Shown here piece after piece: positions 21,188 to 31,603 of a stretch of 64,000 nucleotides of DNA. Below the pieces are notes generated by a model that worked only from the letters and a program-made list of their open reading frames with translations, made no database searches and was not told the origin of the DNA. Source of the stretch: Perkinsus olseni (Eukaryota; Perkinsozoa; Perkinsida; Perkinsidae); assembly GCA_013115135.1 (NCBI GenBank), contig JABANP010000004.1, positions 124,001 through 188,000 on the forward strand, in the 5' to 3' direction. The position numbers and the translations under genes are program-made. Each line of letters starts with the position of its first letter. Position 1 is the first letter of the stretch.

Positions 21188-22606
21188 TTAGGCTAGCAGC
21201 ACTCTTACGAAAGCGGATTGATAATTGAGTTGGGAGTTGCGCAAGTCCACGTACTCAACACTAGCGATGCCTGACCAAGAGAGGACTAGTAGCCGCGGAG
21301 GAGGTATGGGTGACGTACTGCCAAGGTAGGTGCACAAAATGTTCATGCAGGGGAAGCAGTTATCAAGGGCCTTCCGACCGACGCACTCCTCCAAGGCCAC
21401 GAGGCCTGCCCTGCCGAGATAACCAGACCGAGCAAAATGAGTACCCAGAGAATGACTCAGCAACCTGCGCAGAAGAAGACTTCCCAATCGCCCTGCTCGA
21501 CCGAATGCCGGCAGCGAACTTATGATTCTGGTACGTCATCATTCTCACGGGGCATTGTGGCGGAGCACAGGCTCTGGTCGGGCCGATCATCATCGTCCGA
21601 CTTACACCGAGTTGTTGGCGCAACTTAGCGATGTGACTACATCAACCTCTGCCAGGGCGAATCCGATATGGTCCAGGGCCCTGAGGGTGGTGAAGCATTG
21701 ACAGCAGCAGCAGCACCTCTACGAGAAGTCTCACATGTGATTAAGGTGATTGCCGGAAATATCCAAAACCTTGAGATGCTGCAGTCGAAGGATCATATCG
21801 CCGACACAAATTGGGCCCTGGTTTGACCATCGACCTGAGAAGCATTCAATACCACTCCTTCCGAACTTCCTGAGCTGCTGGACGCACCGAGGGCGGTGTA
21901 ACTGAGATCGAGCTCCTCGATAATCTCATTATCAAGGCCTTCTAGTAGGATGGTATACGCGTAGTCAGTGATGTTGATGCCCGACAGTTTGAGAACCTGG
22001 GCCACGAGTAGTGGAAGGTGTGGTACGAGATTGACGGCCCTCACCACTAATTTGGGAACCAAATCTTCCTGCAGTAGGCGGCCAAACGACCTGATGGTGT
22101 CCGTTCCCAGGGCTATGTTGTCACTAAGGTCGATGAACTCGACCAAGTCCAACCATTCAGCTCCCTCTAACCGGTCCAGTAGAAATCTAAATTTGGAAAT
22201 CTAGAGGCGCTCCCGGGAAAAGTCCACATTACAGGAAACCCCGATCCGTGATAGAATTGCCATTCAGGAAAAGCCTCTTCAGCGGCTGGCTGCGTATCTG
22301 AGAAGATGCGCTCGGCGGCGTCAACTCAACCGGTTGGATCACCTCCACTGCGCCGGTGACGATGGCCTCCAGTTCTCTGTCGGAAAGGCCTTTATGGGAG
22401 AGAACCTGACAGGTGATGAGAATAACGAAAATTGTGGTATGAGAAGTTGCAAACGAGAAACCGGGAGAGATTGAACTGACAAGATCGTTGACGCCGAGGG
22501 GGGCGGCCAGGACTGGGAGGGGGGTCGGAGGAAGACCTCTAGATCTCACAGCCTCGAAGAAGGCCAGGCAGCCGGGGTATCTATCGACCTTTTTCGTGTA
22601 GAGCAA
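21188..22606 (-). CDS. Leucine-rich-repeat (RNI-like) protein exons
   Basis: Minus-strand exons carry leucine-rich repeat units: KRLFLNGNSITDRGF (near 22260), VEFIDLSDNIALGTDTIRSF (near 22140), AQVLKLSGINITDYAYTILL (near 22000), EELDLSYTALG (near 21910) and ASVEYVDLRNSQLNYQSAF (near 21240). The spacing of L and N fits ribonuclease-inhibitor-type repeats of about 28-30 residues. Such proteins act as binding scaffolds. Frame changes imply several short introns; the start probably lies upstream in 22600-24320. Exact exon limits are approximate. Confidence 0.5.
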
Positions 22607-22780
22607 GAGTGGGGTGTAAGATACTACTTGAATTGTTGTTTGACGGTCTTCTCCAGCTGATAATTGATTCGTGGCGCCTCCTCGGAGAACTCGCGCCAGC
22701 GAGAAACATCAAGCCCTGGGAGGAGCGTCTCCAAAACCTCCGCGGTGCGACTTCGAGCCAAGGGCTTCTCTGCCCCATCC

Positions 22781-23600
22781 GATGGTATTAAAGGTCGACC
22801 TACGAACTTCGCGTGAAAAAAGATACGCCAGTCCCTCGTCTCGAGCTACCCGTCTTCCTCTGCGCTATACCCGGTAGTCTGCTGCTGTTGGTCTCAGCCG
22901 ATCCATAGGTAGTCGGCCTTCGAAACTCTGAGAGGACAGATGGCAGCTCCCCTCCTGCTAAATGCCCTCACCTTCCAACGCGTTGATGATCTGCGTACCA
23001 AGAAGGCCTTTCGCCTTGAGTTTCCGTCGGACCCCGAGGGGCATGTTTTCGATCTCTCGGCCATCGCCGCTGAGATGATCCTCACAAACGTGCATCATAC
23101 GCGACTTGGACAGACCCAGTGTGTCGTCAAAGCCGCCTTGTGAACTCAGCATCTTTTCTCCTGCAGAATACCATGATCGACCTCAAGATTCCGACCCCGA
23201 GAAGCCGACCTGATTGCGTGCTTCTCGCCGTGTCTATCCTTCTATCCTGCTGTTGCATGGTGGGAGGCTGAGACGTGAGGGCTTCCGACGGCCAATTCCT
23301 TCTGGACAGTTTGCTTAACACTCTGCACATAGGAAGCCGTCCCTGGGCCGCAGGAGAGCCTCCACCCACTTGTTCCGGGGCTGCATCTTCTCGTCGCTAC
23401 TGGTCAGTTTCGGCAGGGTGACGGCGGCGGACTCCGGTCCTCCCGCGGGTCCGGCGTGACTGACATGACAGCATACCGAGAGGGCGGAGGGAAGGGGGTC
23501 TAACCCTTGGGGGGAACTCTCTGGAGGAGGAGGGCCACTGGTGTTGTGCAACCCCTCACCGGCGGGCGCCGACTCACCACTGCAACGAGAAGGAGAGTAT
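22781..23600 (-). CDS. Low-support exons between the LRR and upstream exons
   Basis: A minus-strand frame with MPLGVRRKLKAKGLLGTQII (near 23030) and an opposite plus-strand frame (22940-23143) with FRLEFPSDPEGHVFDLSAI are both open. Only one can be real, and the minus strand fits the neighbours. 23160-23800 shows no exon that could be supported. Confidence 0.25.
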
Positions 23601-23799
23601 GACTGCCAACTGTGCTGGGAAAGTCACTTACCCGTTCTCATCAATGTTGTGGAGAGACTTCCCTTGTAGATCGCCCCTTCGTGTCATGTACTTAGTCTGT
23701 TCACTGACCCGATACCTGACCACAGCCCCCTCCCCTGTGGACTAAGCTGAGCTTGTGTGTGCCACGCCGTCGCGACGCTTAGACTCTTTTCTGCGTTAC

Positions 23800-24320
23800 C
23801 CAGCTAGGCCGAATGCTGCTGTCATAACGAGCGGAAAGGACAGATGCTCTGAGTCCCTCCTGGCAGGTTAGCTAGGTTGAGGAGCATGTTCCTACATCTG
23901 CCAGTAGTTGTCGTAGTTGGCCTCCTGAGTGACATCTGCCATCTGATTGTCCGTCGAAGAAAGATCTGAACAGCGGCGTCAGCTAGGGTAGTGGAGGCCA
24001 CCTTACCTAGCGTGCTTCCCTTCAGGCCCGGCACCTCTCGCCGTATAAAACCGATTGAGTCACGGGCGCCCTTCACGGAGAGCTGAGAGTTACGAATGGA
24101 GTGGTATGGATTACGATGGTCTACTTGGGTGAAGCTTGGTCCTCGGCGACCTATTCGGTGTTCCAGATCTATGAGATACTGGAAGACCTTCGAGCGAAGA
24201 ATTGTCAGACCCATGGTAGCCTCGTCGTTGGCGACAAACTCGGCCCGAAGGTACTAAGAGAAGCACATCATGAACCTAAGGCCCGGCGTCGTCCTCACCT
24301 TGGCCCTCAGTTCTGATATT
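23800..24320 (-). CDS. Upstream exons of the minus-strand gene
   Basis: A frame beginning near 24300 runs through EFVANDEATMGLTIL, VFQYLIDLEHRIGRRGPSF and VKGARDSIGFIRREVPGLKG. Two introns are plausible: 41 nt starting GTAAGG, and 36 nt starting GTAGGA. They join it to MADVTQEANYDNYWQ and RDSEHLSFPLVMTAAFG. The frame stays open across both junctions. No domain was recognised. It probably belongs to the LRR gene downstream on the same strand. Confidence 0.45.
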
Positions 24321-24490
24321 TTCTCGAGCTCCTTCTCCCTCAGAGTGCCTTCTTCGCCCAGTGAAAGGGAGTGCATGAAACGCACCTGCACGACTTCTCA
24401 GTAACAGACACAGAAAGGAACTCGTTGAATCTAGAGGGGCCGTTAGCAACGCGTGATGGCAACTTATGGAAGGTGCTTTCGGATCAATCT

Positions 24491-24943
24491 CTAAGGGGCT
24501 GCCACGAGCAGCCTAACATCTGTTCTAGCCGTTAATTGATATACCTCGATGGACCTTACCAGCCAACCTGTGTTCCTGAGTTTATAGTGGAGTCTGAAGG
24601 GATCCTCTTGAGAGGTGGCATCGCTGTTGGCTTCCTCTGCCGTCTGCTGCTGGGCAGCATCGTCGCCGTCGAATTGTGAGCCTTCACTCGAGGTCGAGTA
24701 CCTCTTCTCCGCGGAGTGCTGCATCACGCTACAGGCCATTGTCGCTATCGCTGACGGCTTGAATAAATTCTTTTCGATAGAATCTGCGATGGACACTTCA
24801 TCTCCTCTCATCTCGAAGTCGTCGTTACCCCGTTTGTCTAACGTGGATGCTCTCGTGTCGTCTCCCCTGTGAATGGCTTCGTGTATTTTCATTATTCTGT
24901 CATCAACCTGAGGATGTCCATGAATAGGGTACACTAGGTCCAA
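24491..24943 (-). CDS. Acidic protein exon, unknown
   Basis: 150-aa minus-strand frame including HGHPQVDDRIMKIHEAIHRG, a Ser/Glu-rich section and a final GWLVRSIEVYQLTARTDVRL. Composition is polar and acidic, with no repeats or membrane segment. It could be an N-terminal exon of the LRR gene or a separate short gene. Confidence 0.4.
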   Translation of the reverse strand: MDLVYPIHGHPQVDDRIMKIHEAIHRGDDTRASTLDKRGNDDFEMRGDEVSIADSIEKNLFKPSAIATMACSVMQHSAEKRYSTSSEGSQFDGDDAAQQQTAEEANSDATSQEDPFRLHYKLRNTGWLVRSIEVYQLTARTDVRLLVAAP

Positions 24944-24949
24944 CTGACC

Positions 24950-26660
24950 AGTCGTGCGGCCTCTTCGTCAGGATCAACTTGTGCCTGCTTGTAGAGGGTA
25001 TCTTTCTTTCGTACCTTCTTTCCCATTCAGTTAACAGTACTTCACCAAAAAGACACCTTCCCCGATATTAGAACACTGAAAGCGCCGATTGGCGATGGAA
25101 ACTTGAGGCGATGCTAGCCAGATGGTGAACGGGAGCCGCAGTGAGTTCACAGTTGCAATGGGTCAACAAACACAGTGTGGTGATACTGACATGCGCTACA
25201 CAGGAATAATACTAGTAATAAACTCTGGGTAAGTAATAATGAATAGCTCCTCAGTAGCAGCCGTTGCATGCTCGCAGGCATAGTGTGAGTAATACAGGTG
25301 CCAAAGACGGGTGATACCGGAATTCAACAACATCAAGCCGTGCCACTGAAAGCCTCGAGAATCTGCATCGATCGATCCTTGAGAGACTGTGAACCGTCAG
25401 GAGGGCCCAAAGAAGCTGACAACGCGTATGACATCAACACATGAATGTCAATCAATAAGGGTAGTCCGAAGTTTCCTAGAGTTCTTGGGCCCTATCCGAG
25501 AGCCCTCCAGTGGAACACCTGCAGTGACCATGAGCGCTTCAACTGGCATCCGAGTGTTTATTCATGCAGTACTCGTGGAGAACAATATTACAGCACTGGA
25601 AAATGAAGTGTCGGGCTCGGAAATGTTAAGACACAATTGAATAATCTTGCGTACCTGATATTTCTTGTAGTTCCTCAACTACCGCCTTTGCACCGCGTTG
25701 CGTGGAGGCTCGTGCCTGTTGCTACCGCCACACGTGATGCGATCTCGTGGCGCACATGAAGAGCCTCGGGTCAGGCACGAGTGTTGATGAGGGGTGCACG
25801 AAGTGAAGGGCGAAGAGGTCAGCAGCCTACAAATGCATGAACTTACCAGCCCATCCAACCCTGACAACATCCTACGCGTTGAGCTCCCTTCATGGTAGTG
25901 ACATGGATGGTGGAAACCCGAACCTTGTGCCGTGTTTCGCTGTGTCCGTGATCTTAGCTGTTGGGTTCAGTAACAGGATTGGGAAAGGACGATCTACGCA
26001 ACTTTGCCGAGGAGCTTTCGCTTAAACCTCGTCTGTTATCCAGGCTCATCGATTGAGCTTGAGATGCCGTGAATTCCTGATCGAACGCTCGTGTCTCGGT
26101 CATTCCTCGAGATATCCACTGGCTCACACTCCTCTGTATGCTTCCTCGTGCTGAATCCGTTCTCCTAACTTTATACAGGGTGCCGACTTGAAAAAGGGCA
26201 ACCCCCTTCGTGATGATGGTCCTTTTGAAGTCGGCACTCTGTACTATTCTTTTCTATCATTTCGAGCGTCCTGTTCAGGGGATGTCGATCTAGTTAGTAT
26301 CATACGCCTCTACGCGGTAGCTGCCGTACTAATGGTATCAGCCTGGGCACGTCTAGCGGCTGTTTCCCTGCCGTTCAGGGCGGATGGGAACGAGTACACC
26401 TCGGAACTGTTTGGCGATGGTGCGATCGGTGAAAATAGAGAGGTAGTTCTCGAGGAAGTAGTGCAGTTGTGAGGATCGCGGATGCGGGAGTTCGTTAATC
26501 CATCTATAGTTTTACTTCAACACTTGCTCTGTTAAAGTAAAAGCACGATTGTATCTCCAGAAATGGTGCTTAAAGGAAAGTACAGATTCGTTGAGGTCAT
26601 CATGATCTGCCCTTTCCGAGCCATTATTAGCTTTGCTAGCTCACTGTCGCCTCGATCTGA
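24950..26660. other. Gene-poor stretch
   Basis: No exon with a recognisable domain. Open frames at 25389-25640 and 25837-26025 lack supporting features. The stretch holds a long hairpin at 26174-26243. Confidence 0.4.
26174..26243. repeat. Hairpin with 23-24-bp arms
   Basis: Arms 26174-26197 and 26221-26243 are near-perfect reverse complements (two differences and one offset) separated by 23 nt. Such a structure could be a small inverted-repeat element or a hairpin RNA; nothing else indicates transcription. Confidence 0.7.
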
Positions 26661-26760
26661 CTTGAGTGAAGCATGTCGGAGTAGCCGGCGTGACCTCCCA
26701 AGTGACCGCTGCGATGAGTCGGCAGCCTTCGTGCCCAGTTAGGTCGGCCTCACCTCGTCT

Positions 26761-27612
26761 ATGATGGTGGTAGGAGACTGGGGTGGGATAGGTCGGCAAC
26801 CGTTCTGGAGTTCTGATGAGTACCTCTACCAACCCATACGACTCTCATTACCCCATTTAGACGGAACACGGCAGCTGCGATGGGTGAGATCGCCGAGGAG
26901 AGATCAGTGGTTGCCGTCCTGAGTAGTAGGAGTGCTGCTGGAGGGTCGGCAGGCATGCATCCAGGCACTGGGGACAACTTCTATGAAGAGGGCATCCCGA
27001 CAGACGAATTCGATCCTAGATTTCACGACACTTTCGAAAACGTCTTCTCGGCTCCGAGTCTTCGTCAAATCCCCTGGTATGTGATAGCTGGCAACCACGA
27101 TCACATTGGGAACGTGACAGCCCAGATTGCGTAGTGAGTTGTGGGAGTCTGTCGGCGTTGTTAGCAACGGTGCTAGGTACAGCAAGATGACCGCGCGTTG
27201 GGTCTTTCCGGCGTTGTTTCATCATAAGCTGTTCAGAATGGGAGGCTGTAGCGTACTCGTAGTAATGATAGACACCATCGTTTTGGACGGTGTGGCCAAG
27301 GAAAACCCGAGTTTCAACTGCAGAGATCAGGAAGGGATATGTGTGAGCGAATATGACGGAGATGATGGGGTTAGGAGACGGCCGTCACGCGCCACGAAAT
27401 TCTCCGATTTGAGCAGGAGCTGTCGGATACTCAGCAGTCCGCGCTGCAGTGGATCGAGTCAGCACTTTCACAGCACAACACAACTGCTGACTTCATTCTA
27501 GTAGTGGGGCACTACCCTATCTGGTAGAGTTCGCTGCTGCTGTAGATAGTGACTGGGGGATGTTGTCAGGTCCCTTGCGGAGCACGGACCTACCTATCGG
27601 CTGTCTCGGTGA
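26761..27612 (+). pseudogene. Purple acid phosphatase (TRAP/ACP5-like), truncated
   Basis: Exons 26761-26819, 26861-26922, 26965-27130, 27177-27342, 27375-27523 and 27570-27612 are separated by introns of 41, 42, 46, 32 and 46 nt, all keeping frame. They encode four of the five metal-binding motifs of purple acid phosphatases in order: [19 protein letters not shown] and VVGHYP, followed by SLAEHGPTYR. VMIDTIVLDG and [11 protein letters not shown] closely match the mammalian tartrate-resistant enzyme. The fifth motif (GHDHN) is not present in the following 500 bp, and no signal-peptide exon was found upstream. The copy is therefore probably a dead 3'-truncated gene, although its splice sites are intact, which suggests recent loss. 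Alternatively a distant last exon has been missed. Confidence 0.7.
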
Positions 27613-28400
27613 AGGGGAGGTTCCCAACCCAATGTCGTGGCGGAGTGGGGAGGGTCCCACGTAGCCTCTGCCTGTGACGCGCCGCGAGCCACTATTCGGA
27701 ACACGCAACTCCGATGTCGATTTTTGCTGCTACCCTACCGATTTTCCTGTAAATTTCTGACGACACGTGGAATGAGGTATGAAGGTCCCAGTTGGTTTGC
27801 TGTAGTCTGGGAAAACTCTGCAAGTGCTTCAACCATACGATACGAGTACAGTGGGCGAGCGCTCTTTCATCTGGCCCGGTGACGCAGGGCTCTACTCCGG
27901 CTGCCATATTTCGGCACCACCGTAGTGACGTTTTCATGATTTTGCTGCAGCGCGCCTCAAGCAACCACCCCATTCAATATGAAGCTTATGTCATCAAGTT
28001 CATGACAACAACCGTTGTTGAACAACGTCACAAGTTAGTGGAGTCGATCAGGACGACAGTTCTGCAGGGGCCCATGCTACATACTACAGCTGCGCACTAT
28101 GCTATACCCTTTGGCCAACACGGTCACTGTTTGAACCAAATCATAGATGTTTACTATTTTTAATATCACCACTTATTAACTGCACTTACCTTCTTCCTCT
28201 CCCCAGCTATCTCTCACTTTCAAGGGAAAAAGCCAATGGCTCGGGCCCCAAGGGGCTGAGCTCCTGTGGTCAATTCGCTAATGATAAGCGGCTAGTCCTC
28301 AGTTGTCTACCCTTCGGTCTCCGTCTTCCTTCAACCACCGTTCATCTCCATCGTTATCAACTCATGTCCGTCAACAACAAAACATTGAGCGGACATCCTA
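27613..28400. other. Intergenic stretch, no gene seen
   Basis: Only shadow frames. There is no sign of the missing C-terminal phosphatase motif on either strand. Confidence 0.4.
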
Positions 28401-28407
28401 TTGTGCA

Positions 28408-28728
28408 TCACATGCCTGCGCAGTGGAGTGTTCTCCCCATGGTTATTTCATGGCTCAACGGTGGACTGCTGTGGGTCATCACTGATGACTCATCAGAGTC
28501 CAATTGATCGGACGAGCTTCCCATACAATGAAGTGCTCCACTAACCAGGCTCACTATGTTGATACATCCGTGAGCCCTTTCGCGGCGGACCTCTGACTCG
28601 CTGACAACAGGGACTTTCATGCCGGTCGCATGGTATTTAGTTACAGTTATCCCTGTATTGCCGACCCTGTACAATATATCAGCTCGCTGATCAGCTCCCC
28701 GTATTCGAAAGCCCAACCGAAAGCCCAA
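28408..28728 (-). CDS. Hypothetical minus-strand ORF
   Basis: 106-aa frame from ATG 28728 including ADILYRVGNTGITVTKYHA and a Ser/Asp-rich section (SSSDQLDSDESS). No domain, signal peptide or splice evidence. It could be a transposon remnant or chance. Confidence 0.25.
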   Translation of the reverse strand: MGFRLGFRIRGADQRADILYRVGNTGITVTKYHATGMKVPVVSESEVRRERAHGCINIVSLVSGALHCMGSSSDQLDSDESSVMTHSSPPLSHEITMGRTLHCAGM

Positions 28729-28837
28729 CCCCGCCTTGCCACATGGAGACTATTCATCTCCCCCTTCGTCTCTAGCTTTGGTCGAGATAGTTGATGTTGC
28801 TCATACCGTAGAGTTGGGAAAGGATTCTTGTCGACCT

Positions 28838-28882
28838 GCTGTGCCCGGCGCTCCCGAGCGATCGTGGGGCGCCGGGCACAGC
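28838..28882. repeat. GC-rich inverted repeat
   Basis: GCTGTGCCCGGCGC and its exact complement flank about 17 nt. A further three pairs extend the stem inward, with one offset. Confidence 0.75.
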
Positions 28883-29249
28883 TTCATTACGTAGTACTTG
28901 AAAAGGGAGGAAAGGGGTCCACAATCGCGGCGCCTCTTCGGAAAAATCTGTGACACTATACAGCCAACCGGCAGCTTATACATCGGTCCAATAGTCTATC
29001 TTGATATGCACAATGTTTAGTGTATCGGGCACACTGTGCACATTCTCGGCATTCACTCTCATGTGGGATTTGTTTCACGATCCAAAGACCCATGAGTCTT
29101 TCGCGAACGTAAAATGAGGGGTAAACTACTTTCTCCGCCTTCATCTCTGGCGCCGTGACAAGTAGCCCTAGGCATCTAGGTTGCTGATGCCCTTGTTGAC
29201 GAAGTATCGTGTAACGGCTTATCTGTCTGGCCATGATCATGTTCATCAA

Positions 29250-29460
29250 CATCTGTACGACGGGTCGTTCAAAAAACAAAGTTCTGCAACTGTTTTACAA
29301 AACCGGTCCTCAGCACTAGTTCTGAAACTGCGTTTATAGACATGGGTTTCCCGAACCAGTTTTAGAACCCGTTTTTCAATGCGATCTTTAAATGAGTTCT
29401 CAAAATCAGTTATCAGAACAGGTTCTGGTTTCATGCTTCGAGTAGAGATTTGCACCTTTC
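29250..29460. repeat. Array of GAACCGGTT-like short repeats, left
   Basis: The AT-rich segment holds many degenerate copies of a motif resembling GAACCGGTTCT or its parts, in both orientations (for example AAAACCGGTCCT, GAACCAGTTTTAGAACC). A similar array lies at 30295-30480, on the other side of the Harbinger transposase remnant. Confidence 0.5.
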
Positions 29461-29604
29461 TCACTATGGATGGAACCTTTCCTCCTGGCAGAGCTTCAGT
29501 TCGTATCTCAGTAAAGAGTTGATCGAACTGCCATCTATGAGCTGTGAACCGGCGTGATGAACGTCGGCGTCGGGAGCGGCGCGTTCCACACCTCTAGCCT
29601 CTGG

Positions 29605-30186
29605 TATATGTATTGGCCTCAAGTTCCTCGGTCAAAATACGTCGTGCAGGGATCTATCGATGCAATTCGACATGTCATGTCGACACTCATTGAGTCTAGG
29701 TGCTGTGCACAAGCACATCGATGCTTTTATACTGGAGGGGATACAACTCATTTCCTCCAGAAGACCCTCGAAGGTGATGCGCGGTTCCCAGAAGCGGCGG
29801 AGCGTCCTGCATACCATTGGTTCCCTCGAGAGGTGTCGTGTGAGACTCGCCATTCGCCTGCGGGTCCAGCAGAACCCAGATGTGTTTTATAACAGGAAAA
29901 ATTTCTACTCTCTGAACTGCATCTTCGTGGTGAGCAATGATGACAGTACCTTACTCTCTACCAGAGTTCGAGGGAGCCCCGCATGTTGCCTTCGTTCTGA
30001 ATGAATCGTCAATTTGGCCAACGCTACGCCGTCGACGGTCTTCTTGCGCGTATACCAGCGACACTCGGAGTGTCAGGAGACTCGGCTTATGACGAAGAAG
30101 TTGTGACCTGGTATAATTTGTGCCAATCCTCAAGGCGTTTCGAATGTGAACAAGTTCTTGGTATCATGAAAGCAGGTTTATCATGA
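29605..30186 (+). pseudogene. PIF/Harbinger-type DDE transposase remnant
   Basis: Several plus-strand blocks match the Harbinger nuclease pattern in order. LKFLGQNTSCRDLSMQFDMS and AVHKHIDAF resemble the helix-turn-helix region. DVFYNRKNFYSLNCIFVV resembles the NRKGFHSINVQ catalytic block. In a shifted frame, PHVAFVLNESSIW resembles the G(S/A)xHD block but with the catalytic Asp replaced. GDSAYDEE matches GDSGY, and ECEQVLGIMK matches the IE-x-x-FG-x-LK block. Frameshifts and lost acidic residues show it is inactive. Confidence 0.6.
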
Positions 30187-30294
30187 AGTCTATGTAGTTC
30201 TTTGATTCCATGTTACCTATTGGCTAAAAGTTTTGTTGCGTTGGTACTGTATGATAACTAAGCGGGATTTGAGGCCATGCCGCTCGCCACAATT

Positions 30295-30480
30295 ATCTCA
30301 AAACCCATCAGAACGGTTTTGAAAAATAAGTTTCGAAAACCGCTTATGTAATCAGTTTTGAGCTCTAGTGCACGCGCCCGGAACCCGTTCGGAAATAGGT
30401 TCCAGGTCCAATTCTAGCATCCATTTTTTGGAGGCGATTTCATCAGAACCGGTCCTGGGACCAGCTCCTTGTTTCAGCAC
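30295..30480. repeat. Array of GAACCGGTT-like short repeats, right
   Basis: Counterpart of 29250-29460, with motifs such as AGAACCGGTCCTGGG, AACGGTTTTGA and GAACCCGTTCGG. Its position suggests subterminal repeats of the Harbinger-like element. Confidence 0.5.
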
Positions 30481-30489
30481 GGTGCTGAC

Positions 30490-31603
30490 AGCACCCGTCT
30501 TTTAACAACCGCGAATGTTACATCTTCGCTCCGCCCTTCGGTATATTCTTATTCAGGTATGAAGGGCGGACAGGTCTCCATCTCCTCAGCACTGGAGCCG
30601 CTGCTAGATGCTTCACAGGACAACCGAGGCTCTTCAGGTAGTGAGATTTATGTGACATTCCCCATCGTATCAGCCCTAACTGAGGCTCAGCATCTTTGGT
30701 CTCTACGCAATTAAATGCTATGAAATTCATAGTATCTTCTGTGTAATCACGTTGACGGTGTTCTACTCCGGTACATGCCAGAGTGGAACACCGTCCATAA
30801 TGGACGACTTGAGAGTGTTTTCCTGGCGAAGGAATGGATGCTCGGCGGGGTCGGATTACACGGGTTCGATATCATGAGTTGAAGAATCAGCTCGTAAGTT
30901 TCGTACACTATCCAAGTGTGTCAAAGAAGTTACGTCGCGAAGTTCAACTAAGAACGACGAGCTCCTCTGCTCAGCCACGATTTCTTCAATACTCTTTCTC
31001 CCGGGGGGGCTGGAGTGCGAGGGTGGCGGGCCGCTCTATGAAGTGGTGGTCTGCCCGGGGCTTCACCGCCAGACACGCATTCCTCGACAATATGTACTGA
31101 CGCTCTCAAAGTCACCCACACCGGGGTGATAGTGTAGTCGCGCAATTGAGGGGGCCTTACGGTGGCCTTAGACGAATGGTCTGAGACGTAGTCTTCGGTA
31201 CCTTGCAGGCTGGGATAGAGTTAGACGGTCGAGCTGTCCATACCCACGCCGCTACTCCAGGCACTCGCCATTCTGGACGGAGTTCTTCTTTCATGGCTGC
31301 CCCCATGGTGGCATCCTACTCCTAGATTTCGATGATAGAGGCAAGATGATGACGGGAGAGTTCTTCAAAGGGGATGGACGGAGTCTGCATAAATTAGCAC
31401 CCATCCCCTCCCGCCATGCTTCCTAGTAACCGCTGTACACTCGGAGTGTAACACTCCCTGCTTGCGTTTGAGGATTTCGCGGCGCCTGGCGATATAGTTT
31501 ACCCAACATTCTCTCGCAATGCTCTGGTATTAGCAGGAACTTTCCGTCCTCGATTGTCCTCCACTCTTTCTACCCTATTTGGCACAGTTGCCTTTCTCCA
31601 TTC
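30490..31603. other. Intergenic stretch with a hairpin
   Basis: No supported exon. Near 30752-30793 there is an inverted repeat: GACGGTGTTCTACTC and its complement with one mismatch. The GH18 gene starts at the right edge. Confidence 0.4.
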
